From an uncultured Clostridium sp. (GTDB lineage: Bacteria; Bacillota; Clostridia; TANB77; CAG-508): 64,000 nt of DNA. Below the pieces are notes generated by a model. That model saw only the letters and a program-made list of their open reading frames with translations, had not been told where the DNA came from and searched no databases. Below, in pieces: positions 8,909-16,611 of the stretch (position 1 is its first letter; each line of letters begins with the position of its first letter). The translations under genes and the position numbers were made by a program. The stretch is from positions 1-64,000 of the forward strand of contig USCB01000006.1 in assembly GCA_900553125.1 (NCBI GenBank). Direction: 5' to 3'.

Positions 8909-9015
8909 GGCATTGTTCCATCGGGACCGGGTCTTTTTGGTACATTGTATTGCAAAGATTTTGTTCCAATGGAATAACTTGAAAATGTACCAAAAAGACC
9001 CGGTCCCAATTGAAC
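8885..9015. repeat. Palindromic element, family B, double copy
   Basis: The outer arms TTCAATTGGGACCGGGTC (8885) and its reverse complement (ending 9015) enclose a further direct copy of GGGACCGGGTCTTTTTGG at about 8923 and an inverted GTACC-tailed copy at 8987. Other copies lie near 45557 and 59850. It overlaps the 3' end of rimI and supplies its likely stop codon. Confidence 0.85.
8896..8898 (+). other. Second in-frame CGG in rimI, inside repeat B
   Basis: In the restored rimI frame the codons are TGG GAC CGG GTC. Skipping the C gives GGG TCT TTT TAG, ending the protein at family length. This site is weaker than the others because no downstream homology tests it. Confidence 0.45.
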
Positions 9016-9033
9016 CCTGTCATTCACAATATA

Positions 9034-9789
9034 TCATTTTTTCTTTTCCTGCATATGATAGCAAATCTTAGCAACAAAAAAGTCAGGAGTAATCTTAGAC
9101 AAAAATTTAGCACATTTTATCATAAATCCAGGAACAATATTAAATTTTCCTTTCAAAAAATACTTAATTGCATATTTTGCTACATACTCACTAGACTTAG
9201 AACTCAAATTAAACTTTACTCCTGCAACATTATTAAAATTCGTATTCACAGGTCCTGGCTGAAGTACACTAATTTTAACATTGGACTTTTTCTTATTTAA
9301 TTCTTCTCTTATCCCCTCTGATAATCTTAAAACATAAGATTTAGACGAATAATATGCACACATAAGTGGACCTGGCATACTTCCTGCAATTGAAGATACA
9401 TTTAAAATCCTACCATTATCTTTTTGAACCATATCTTTTAAATATAGTTTTGTTAAAATATGTACAGCAATTACATTTGTTTTTATTAAATTTAATTCTT
9501 TTTGTAAATCTGTCTTAGTAAACTCACCAAACACTCCAAATCCTGCATTATTTACCAATATATCTATATCCTTATTTTCTTCATATAAACTTATACAATT
9601 TTCCTCTTCAGATAAATCTTTTACCACTATTTTAACATTAATTTTGTATTTTACTTCTAGTTCTGTTTTTAATTCATTTAGCCTTTTTTCATCTCTGGCT
9701 ACTAATACTAAATCATATTTTCTTTCGGCAAATTCTCTTGCCATATCTCTTCCAATTCCAGAAGATGCTCCTGTAATTAAAACTTTCAT
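9034..9789 (-). CDS. Short-chain dehydrogenase/reductase
   Basis: A classical NAD(P)-dependent SDR of 251 residues. It has the cofactor motif TGASSGIG (residues 6-13), the NNAG motif in ILVNNAGFG, the catalytic Ser in NVSSIAGS and the YxxxK pair in AYYSSKSY. Arg/Lys residues after the second strand (VARDEKR) suggest NADP(H) preference. The C-terminus is basic and hydrophobic. It is separated from the transketolase gene by a palindrome of family A. The substrate is unknown. Confidence 0.93.
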   Translation of the reverse strand: MKVLITGASSGIGRDMAREFAERKYDLVLVARDEKRLNELKTELEVKYKINVKIVVKDLSEEENCISLYEENKDIDILVNNAGFGVFGEFTKTDLQKELNLIKTNVIAVHILTKLYLKDMVQKDNGRILNVSSIAGSMPGPLMCAYYSSKSYVLRLSEGIREELNKKKSNVKISVLQPGPVNTNFNNVAGVKFNLSSKSSEYVAKYAIKYFLKGKFNIVPGFMIKCAKFLSKITPDFFVAKICYHMQEKKK

Positions 9790-9810
9790 ATCTCTTTCTC
9801 CTTTTTTGTA

Positions 9811-9848
9811 TTGGGGACGGTTCTTTTCGGAAAAAGAACCGTCCCCAA
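9811..9848. repeat. Palindrome, family A, second copy
   Basis: TTGGGGACGGTTCTTTT and its reverse complement flank a CGGA centre; the copy at 1-50 has CGCG instead. It sits between the transketolase and SDR genes. Confidence 0.85.
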
Positions 9849-9855
9849 TGCGAAA

Positions 9856-10662
9856 TTAGAAATCTCTCATTGCTTCATCATATTGTTCTTTATTTGGTGC
9901 CTTTCCATGCCATCCAACTTGATTTTCCATAAAAGATACACCTTTCCCCTTAATGGTCTTAGCAATAATACAAGTAGGTTTTCCCTTCGTATTTCTTGCA
10001 GCTGAAAATGCATCTTTTATTTTTTGGATATCATGTCCATTTATAGTAACTACATTAAATCCAAAACTTTCAAATTTCTTATCAATAGGATATGAACTCA
10101 TAACCTCTTCTATCGTTCCATCAATCTGAAGATTATTATTATCTACTATCACACATAAATTATCCAAACTATACTTATTTGCTGCCATTGCAGCTTCCCA
10201 AACTTGACCTTCTTCTATTTCACCATCTCCAAGTATACAATATACTCTATATTCTTTCTTATCCATTTTTCCGCTTATTGCCATACCATTTGCTACAGAC
10301 AATCCTTGTCCAAGAGAACCTGAACTCATATCTACACCAGGTACATCATTCATATTTGGGTGTCCTTGAAGTTTACTATTTATATTTCTAAATCCTTTTA
10401 AATCCTCTTTTTCGAAATATCCTCTTTCAGCCAATGCTCCATATAATGCTGGCGAACAATGTCCTTTTGATAATATTAACCTATCTCTATCTTCCCACTT
10501 TGGATTTTTTTCATCTATATTTAGTTCATCAAAATATAATACTGCCATTATATCTGCAATTGACAGTGAACCTCCCGGATGTCCTGAATTTGCACTATAT
10601 ACCTGCTCTATAATATCTTTTCTTATTTCTTTAGCTTTATTTTCAATTTCTATATTATCCAT
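9856..10662 (-). CDS. Transketolase, N-terminal (ThDP-binding) subunit
   Basis: The first half of a split transketolase, which transfers two-carbon units in the pentose phosphate pathway. Motifs seen are SGHPGGSLS (about residue 25), SKGHCSPALY, SGSLGQGLSVANG and the ThDP/Mg motif GDGEIEEGQVWEA, ending normally near residue 268. The C-terminal subunit that usually follows immediately is not here: the next feature downstream is a palindrome and then an SDR gene on the same strand. The partner must be elsewhere or missing. Confidence 0.93.
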   Translation of the reverse strand: MDNIEIENKAKEIRKDIIEQVYSANSGHPGGSLSIADIMAVLYFDELNIDEKNPKWEDRDRLILSKGHCSPALYGALAERGYFEKEDLKGFRNINSKLQGHPNMNDVPGVDMSSGSLGQGLSVANGMAISGKMDKKEYRVYCILGDGEIEEGQVWEAAMAANKYSLDNLCVIVDNNNLQIDGTIEEVMSSYPIDKKFESFGFNVVTINGHDIQKIKDAFSAARNTKGKPTCIIAKTIKGKGVSFMENQVGWHGKAPNKEQYDEAMRDF

Positions 10663-10743
10663 TTTTTCTTCCTTTCAATAGATTTACTTTCTCTAATTAT
10701 ACCCACATTCTACTATACTTACTAAAAAATATCAATAATTTTA

Positions 10744-10772
10744 TTGCTGTTTAATATATTTTATAATATAAT
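10744..10772 (+). promoter_or_regulatory. Sigma-A-like promoter for the PepV gene
   Basis: TTGCTG at 10744 and TATAAT at 10767 are separated by 17 bp, upstream of a GGGAGG ribosome binding site and the ATG at 10800. Confidence 0.65.
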
Positions 10773-10799
10773 TGTAAAAAATAAATTTGGGAGGTTTAT

Positions 10800-12194
10800 A
10801 TGTTTGATGAATATATTGATAATTTGAAAAATGATATCGTAAAGGAAACTTGTAATCTTATAAATATTCCAAGTATTTCTGAAGAAAATCCAAATCCTGA
10901 TATGCCTTTTGGACAGGGTGCAAAAAAAGCACTTGATTATGTCTTAGATTTAGGAGAACGTCTGGGCTTTAGAACAAAAAACATTGATAATTACTGTGGA
11001 TATATTGAATTTGGAGAGGGCGAAACACTTGTAGGTATTATTGGACATTTAGATGTTGTACCTAGTGGCGATGGATGGGATACTCCTCCTTTTGAGGCTA
11101 CAATAAAAAGTGGAAAAATTTTTGGTCGTGGTGCAATTGATGATAAAGGCCCTGTTATCGCTTCTCTTTATGCTATGAAGGCTATAAAAGATAACCAAAA
11201 AGTCAACTCAAGAGTAAGACTAATTCTTGGTGTAAATGAAGAAAAAGGTTGGAAATGCATAAAACACTATAAGGAAAAAGAAGAATGGCCTACAATAGGT
11301 TTTAGTCCAGATGCCGATTTTCCATGCATCTATGCCGAAAAAGGTATTGCAACTGTCTACATAAAAGATGATTTTTCAAAATACGAAAATTATCCAATAA
11401 AAATTTCTAATATAGATTGCAATAATAATGCAATTAATGTTGTTCCTAAAATTTGTAATGTCACACTTGATATTGATGATTCTAAAATAAATTTAACTGA
11501 TATTGCAAGTTTTATTGACAATGAATTAGCTTATTTAAACATTAGCTATTCTATTAAAGAAAATTCAATATTACTACAATCTTCTGGCATTCAAGCACAT
11601 GCTGCTCATCCAGATTTAGGTAAAAATGCTATCTCTCCTATGATTATATTTTTACACAAGTTATTTTATCATTTCGGACTTAATATTAATCTTTTTGAAT
11701 TTTTTAACAATTTTATAAATACAGAATTTGACGGAAAGTCCTTAGGAATTAATTTTGAAGATGAATCTGGAAAACTTACTTTAAATGTTGGACATCTAAA
11801 ATTTTATGAAAATTATTTACAAGTTGGTATTAATCTTCGAATTCCAGTAAACACCACTATTGAAACTGTTACCAACATAATTGACCAAAAATGTAGAAAA
11901 TTTTCCTTAGAGACTTATGTTGCAGGAAAACAAAATCCCCTATATGTACCTAAAGGCAACTACTTAGTTCGAACTCTTTGTAATATATTTAATCAAAAAA
12001 CAAACTCGAACCTTGAGCCTATTGCAATAGGTGGAGGAACATATGCTAGAGCATTTGACAATTGTATTTCTTTTGGGGCAAACTTTCCTGGCGATACTGA
12101 TATGTGCCACCAAGCAAATGAATTCGTGGATATAGAAAAATTGGTTTTGGCAAGTAAGATTTATGCGGAGGCAATATACGAATTAACAATATAA
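10800..12194 (+). CDS. pepV: M20 family dipeptidase, PepV type
   Basis: A cytosolic di-zinc dipeptidase with broad specificity, 464 residues as in PepV. Metal-site motifs are GHLDVVPSGDGW (about residue 82), GAIDDKGPV (about 115) and GVNEEKGWKCIKHY, where the family carries the catalytic Glu pair. The lid-domain segment AHAAHPDLGKNA and the C-terminal IGGGTYARAF are also present. It has its own promoter and is followed by a strong hairpin, so it is likely a single-gene unit. Confidence 0.94.
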   Translation: MFDEYIDNLKNDIVKETCNLINIPSISEENPNPDMPFGQGAKKALDYVLDLGERLGFRTKNIDNYCGYIEFGEGETLVGIIGHLDVVPSGDGWDTPPFEATIKSGKIFGRGAIDDKGPVIASLYAMKAIKDNQKVNSRVRLILGVNEEKGWKCIKHYKEKEEWPTIGFSPDADFPCIYAEKGIATVYIKDDFSKYENYPIKISNIDCNNNAINVVPKICNVTLDIDDSKINLTDIASFIDNELAYLNISYSIKENSILLQSSGIQAHAAHPDLGKNAISPMIIFLHKLFYHFGLNINLFEFFNNFINTEFDGKSLGINFEDESGKLTLNVGHLKFYENYLQVGINLRIPVNTTIETVTNIIDQKCRKFSLETYVAGKQNPLYVPKGNYLVRTLCNIFNQKTNSNLEPIAIGGGTYARAFDNCISFGANFPGDTDMCHQANEFVDIEKLVLASKIYAEAIYELTI

Positions 12195-12213
12195 AAATTT
12201 AATTAATATAGCC

Positions 12214-12250
12214 GGTTAAAGAAGTTGAAGATGATTAAACTTCTTTAACC
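12214..12250. terminator. Bidirectional terminator between pepV and the PBP gene
   Basis: A perfect 13-bp stem, GGTTAAAGAAGTT with AACTTCTTTAACC, lies between two convergent genes. T-rich sequence follows on both strands. Confidence 0.8.
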
Positions 12251-12262
12251 TACTCTACTTTT

Positions 12263-14260
12263 TTAGTTTGTTATCGCTCTTTTTATCATTGGGATTAGGT
12301 AGTGACTTCCTCCGTTATTATTTGCTTTTTCTACCATTCCGATAAATAGATATGGATTGTCTTTATTTACTGTGAAACAGTCAAACCAGCCAATTGTATC
12401 TGCTTTTTCATCTTTTGAAGCTTTTAGTTCAGCTGTTCCTGTTTTTCCAGCAATTGTTACTCCATTTATTTTCATGTCTTTTGCCGTACCCTCAGGATTT
12501 TCTACAACTTGTATTAGGTCATTTTTTATTTCTTCTGATGCTTCTTTTGTAAATGCATTTTCTACTAAAATTGTTGGTGCTTTTTCTTCTTTAAATTCTA
12601 GGTATGGTTTTATCATGTTTCCCTCATTGTAAAATGCAGAATATATTGATGCCATATGTACTGGATTTATTAGAATTTGACCTTGCCCATATCCTGTATC
12701 TGCAAGTAATGTTTCTTTGTCAATTTTTCCATCGTTTGAATATTGTGATTTGGCTAAATTTAGGTCAAATTTAATATTTTCATTAAATTTAAGTTTATCT
12801 AACCCACTAGTCATATTTTTATTTCCTATTTTTAAAGCTGCTTGTGCAAAATAAATGTTATCTGAATGTATTAATGCATTTTTTAGATTTTTTGCACCAT
12901 TGTATGCAGTTAAAGTTGTTATATTGTAAGTTCCCCAAGATGCATCTTTTTGCCAACTTAAACCTGAGTAGCTAAAAGTATCATCTGCTGATAATGAATT
13001 TGTTGATAAACCTATTGCACCTGTTATTGGTTTAAATGTTGAGCCTGGGCAATATTTTTGTGTGTATCTTGCAAGCATTGGTGTTTTTTCATCATTTGAA
13101 ATTTCATTCCACTCATCTGTACTTACCCCAAGTACCATTTTGTTTACATCAACTGATGGTGTACTTACTAATGCTAAAATTTCTCCTGTTGATGGATTCA
13201 TTACTACAAATAGTCCCTCATCATTTTTTAATTCATTGTATAGTTTTTGTTGTAGATTAGAATCTATTGTTAATTTTACATCCTCTCCATCAACTTTGTC
13301 CTGTTTTATTAAAGTCTGTTTTCTTTTTCCATCTTTGTCTTCTATATAAATTTCGACTCCATTTTTTCCTTTTAGTTTCTCTTCATATTTTTGCTCTAAT
13401 CCGCTTTTACCAATTAATGAAGTTGATGTATATCCTTCATTTTTTTCTAGCTCTTCTTTTGTTATTGTTTGAACATATCCTGTAAGCTGGCTTGCAGCTT
13501 CTCCAAGTGAGTAATATCTTACTTTTGTAGATGATATTTTTACACCTTTTATTTGTAACAATTTGTCTTTTAATTCTGTATCACTTGATGAAATTGTTTT
13601 TAATGGTACAAAGCTTTCATCTGTTACCCAGCTTGCTTGTAATTTCTTATTTATTGTATCTGCTGTTGTTCCTAATAGTTCTGCAATTTTATTAATGTCT
13701 TCTTCTTTGTTTTCGCTTAATTTTCCAGGTACTATGCCAATAGAAGATGCTGTTCCCTCTCCTGCCAGTTCTTTACCATTTCTATCTAAAATTTTACCTC
13801 TTACTGATTTTGATGTACTTACTCTAACTTTGTCTGTATCTTCTAGTTCCGGAAAAATTAGATTTGAATTCCATTCTATCTTATATCCACTTTCTTTATT
13901 TAATGTAATTTCATTATCAAATGTTATTTCTCCACCAGAGGCTTCCATTTTTGTATTATATATAATTACTCTTTTTGGACCCGATTTTTTTATATCTTTT
14001 ATTTCGATTGTCATATTTGACATATCAATTCCTTGATATATCTTTTTATTTCTTGATACAAAATCCTCTTCAGTTATTTTTTGTTTGCTTTTTTCATCTA
14101 ATAATTCATACATTTCATTGTATTTTTCATCATTTATTTTTGAAATATATTCATTCAAAATTTCCTCTGGTTTGTCTTTAGAATTTTTATAATATAAAAA
14201 TCCTCCAACTGCTGCAATTAGTAGAACAATAACTAATATTATTAATATTTTCTTCTTCAT
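12263..14260 (-). CDS. Class B penicillin-binding protein (MecA/PBP3-like)
   Basis: A peptidoglycan transpeptidase outside the membrane. Domains in order: N-terminal membrane anchor (residues 5-24), NTF2-like MecA_N domain (about 30-145), dimerisation region with RGKILDRNGKELA (about 160) and the transpeptidase domain. The active-site serine is in GSTFKP, followed by SDN and KTGTAE. At 665 residues it matches PBP2a/PBP3 proteins of Firmicutes. An NTF2-like domain of this kind occurs in both intrinsic and resistance PBPs, so drug resistance is not implied. Confidence 0.94.
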   Translation of the reverse strand: MKKKILIILVIVLLIAAVGGFLYYKNSKDKPEEILNEYISKINDEKYNEMYELLDEKSKQKITEEDFVSRNKKIYQGIDMSNMTIEIKDIKKSGPKRVIIYNTKMEASGGEITFDNEITLNKESGYKIEWNSNLIFPELEDTDKVRVSTSKSVRGKILDRNGKELAGEGTASSIGIVPGKLSENKEEDINKIAELLGTTADTINKKLQASWVTDESFVPLKTISSSDTELKDKLLQIKGVKISSTKVRYYSLGEAASQLTGYVQTITKEELEKNEGYTSTSLIGKSGLEQKYEEKLKGKNGVEIYIEDKDGKRKQTLIKQDKVDGEDVKLTIDSNLQQKLYNELKNDEGLFVVMNPSTGEILALVSTPSVDVNKMVLGVSTDEWNEISNDEKTPMLARYTQKYCPGSTFKPITGAIGLSTNSLSADDTFSYSGLSWQKDASWGTYNITTLTAYNGAKNLKNALIHSDNIYFAQAALKIGNKNMTSGLDKLKFNENIKFDLNLAKSQYSNDGKIDKETLLADTGYGQGQILINPVHMASIYSAFYNEGNMIKPYLEFKEEKAPTILVENAFTKEASEEIKNDLIQVVENPEGTAKDMKINGVTIAGKTGTAELKASKDEKADTIGWFDCFTVNKDNPYLFIGMVEKANNNGGSHYLIPMIKRAITN

Positions 14261-14392
14261 TTCTTTTCCCCCTTTTGCAATTTTATATCATAAATTGACA
14301 ATTTTATCAATATTATTTTGTAACTAAAATTCTTAATTTTGCATATAATACTAGGGTTTTACTTTTTTATTTACTTTAGTTTGGAGGTGCTT

Positions 14393-15324
14393 ATGAGTGT
14401 TTTAAATATTGTCCCTACTAATATTAGTTATAGCTCTTCTATTTTAAACCATAATATTAATTCCTTAAAATCTCTTTATCCTTTCTTGGAAATAATTTCC
14501 AGTGGAAAGAGTGTTTTAGGCAAAGATATTCCTGTTATTAAAATTGGTAATGGCTCTAAAGAAGTTTTTTACTCCGCTTCTATTCATCGGAAACGAATGG
14601 ATTACAAGTCCAGTTCTTATGAAATTTGTTGAAGATTATTGCTTTTCATATGTTAATAATTTAAGGATTTTTAATGTTAATGCAAGAACTTTATTTAATA
14701 GTGTTAGTATTTATATTATGCCTATGGTTAATCCTGATGGTGTTGATTTGGTTACAGGCGAGATATCTCCTAACTCTTCTTTATATACAAATACTAAACT
14801 TATTGCAGATAATTATCCCACTATTCCTTTTCCCTCAGGATGGAAAGCTAATATAAGAGGTGTGGACCTTAATTTACAGTTCCCTGCTGGCTGGGAACAA
14901 GCTAGACAAATAAAATTTGAACAAGGTTTTACATCTCCTGCTCCTCGCGATTTTGTTGGTTTTAGTTCGTTAACAGAACCTGAGGCTTTAGCCATTTATA
15001 ATTTTACTCTGGAACATAATTTTAGTTTAATTCTTAGTTATCATACTCAAGGTGAAGTGATTTTTTGGCAATTTCAGAATTATAGTCCTCAAAATAGCTT
15101 TTTGATTGGCTCTACTTTTGCTAGAATTAGTGGTTATAGTTTAGAAGATACTCCTTATAATTCGAGCTTTGCAGGATTTAAGGATTGGTTTATTCAAGAT
15201 TACAATAGACCTGGATTTACTATTGAAGCAGGACTTCGGTCAAAATCCTTTGACTGTTGAACAATTTGATAAAATTTATAATGATAATTTGGGGATTTTG
15301 GTTAGTGCTGGTTTATTTGTTTAA
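14393..15324 (+). CDS. M14 zinc carboxypeptidase with two +1 shifts at CGG
   Basis: A gamma-D-glutamyl-diamino-acid type carboxypeptidase. The start ATG 14393 follows TTGGAGG. Three consecutive frames encode one family protein. The first ends at FYSASIH just before the zinc motif. The second supplies GNEW (zinc Glu), [23 protein letters not shown], the third zinc ligand in LSYHTQGE and the catalytic Glu in TIEAGL. The third supplies [10 protein letters not shown] to the TAA at 15322. Both junctions are in-frame CGG codons. Joined, the product is about 309 residues. Without the shifts every zinc and catalytic residue would be lost or separated, so this is either a doubly frameshifted gene or two coincident lesions. 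Confidence 0.88.
14588..14590 (+). other. In-frame CGG, +1 frameshift site 1 in the M14 gene
   Basis: The codons ATT CAT CGG AAA become ATT CAT GGA AAC GAA TGG, the zinc-binding H-G-N-E-W motif. The Gly in this motif is highly conserved. Confidence 0.82.
15237..15239 (+). other. In-frame CGG, +1 frameshift site 2 in the M14 gene
   Basis: The codons GGA CTT CGG TCA become GGA CTT GGT CAA AAT CCT, restoring the E-A-G-L-G-x-N-P-L segment that follows the catalytic Glu. Confidence 0.8.
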
Positions 15325-15834
15325 AAGAGTATCACTAAATGGTACTCTTACTATAACAAATTTTGACTTTGTCAAGTAATTTGTATTTTTATATTAATTA
15401 TTTTTATGTCTATAAGTTTATGTGTTAATTGGGCATAGAATATTCTGCAAAATACTTTTACGCTTCCATATTTTTGCCTGAAATCCTCACATATGTTTGA
15501 ATGCTCTATTATTTGTAGTACTATGTGTGTTAATTGTGTTTTTTTTGATAGTGTAAAATAAAGTGGTTCTTTGTCAACTAACTTGACAAAGAACCAGAAA
15601 TTTTTTATCCAACAATTTAAAAAAAGATTTATATTTTTTATAAATTGTTGGATTTTTCTAAAAAAGCACAAACTTTCGAGGCTGCTGAAAAAGTAGCCCC
15701 AAAAGCTCTCAAAAAAATAGTAAATTGGAAAATAATTTTTCTAATTCGCTATTTTTTTATTCAAATTAAAGAAATTATAAAATTTATGGATATATCTATC
15801 CATTATTTTGCATTTTTTCCTCTTTTAATTTAAT
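15325..15834. other. AT-rich intergenic stretch with one strong palindrome
   Basis: About 500 bp with no credible gene. It contains the perfect inverted repeat TGGTTCTTTGTCAA / TTGACAAAGAACCA at 15564-15596. Near 15640-15700 there is sequence resembling the end of an IS1182-type element, and a weak hairpin at 15328-15350 follows the M14 stop. Confidence 0.5.
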
Positions 15835-16345
15835 TATTCTTTTCATATTAGCTAAAAAGAGCGCACTTGCCCCTTGGATTGTAATACCTGTTTTTCCACA
15901 GGCATTAGCTATATCATAACCAAACCTAATATGTTTTTGTTTTTGCACCATCACCTACTGTTTCTTCTAACATATTTATTTTTTCATTTATTGCTGGTAT
16001 TGTGGTGAATCTTGCATCTTCTTTTACTAATTTAAGTAATTCCTTTGTATATTCTATTTGGTCCTCTAAAGGGCCAGTGCTCTCTCTTTTTTTAGGCATT
16101 TTTCGTGCATGGTCTCATCTATTTTATATATTGATTTTCTCAATTCTTTGGCTTGTTTTATTAGCTCCTCTCTTGGTGAAATGTGTTGGTACATTGCATT
16201 TGTATGTGTTGAATCTTGGATTATTTTATTTTTTATTTCAATTACACCTTCTTCTAATGCTATTTCTACTGTATATGCCAATGCTGAAGTTCTTAATAAA
16301 AAGTTATCAGCGAGTGTAATTGCTAATGTTCTTCCTAATGGTAAA
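15835..16345 (-). pseudogene. Decayed IS1182-family transposase fragment
   Basis: Minus-strand pieces read ALAYTVEIALEEGVIEI, then DSTHTNAMYQHISPREELI and LRKSIYKIDETMHEK, the central region of IS1182-type DDE transposases. The frame then breaks at a poly-A run and continues as PKKRESTGPLEDQIEY and later GKTGITIQGASALFLANMKR. There are at least two frameshifts, and N-terminal sequence is missing. None of these breaks involves CGG. It marks the left side of the mobile region. Confidence 0.75.
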
Positions 16346-16370
16346 AAACAATGTGCATAAATAAAAAAAT

Positions 16371-16401
16371 TCCTATAACTAAGTTGTAATTAGTTATAGG
16401 A
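16371..16401. repeat. Perfect inverted repeat, 12-bp arms
   Basis: TCCTATAACTAA and TTAGTTATAGGA flank a 7-base loop next to the transposase remnant. It could be an IS end or a terminator. Confidence 0.6.
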
Positions 16402-16434
16402 TAATGAACCATATATAAACCTCAAATTTATATG

Positions 16435-16560
16435 CATTGGTGCGTTAGCGGAGGACGTATTCGAAAAACGCCACGCACAATAGCACCTTATTATCCGTTC
16501 CAAAATCAGTTATAGCAATAGTTTCAAAGATATGTATATACATTTTTAAAATTTTTCGCC
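16435..16560. other. Intergenic stretch with a GC-rich hairpin
   Basis: Around 16440-16490 there is an unusual GC-rich patch in which GGTGCG and CGCACAATAGCACC can pair in more than one way (GTGCG with CGCAC; GGTGC with GCACC). The rest is AT-rich. No gene is seen. It is possibly a structured RNA, an oriT or an element end. Confidence 0.35.
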
Positions 16561-16611
16561 CTAACTGTTATTTTTAATTTAACATAAATTCTTGTATTTT
16601 GCAAGTCAAAC

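Noticed and set aside
15372..15671. Minus-strand frame of 99 codons in the gap after the M14 gene
   Set aside because: No family pattern, no ribosome binding site, and it runs across a perfect palindrome; treated as non-coding.
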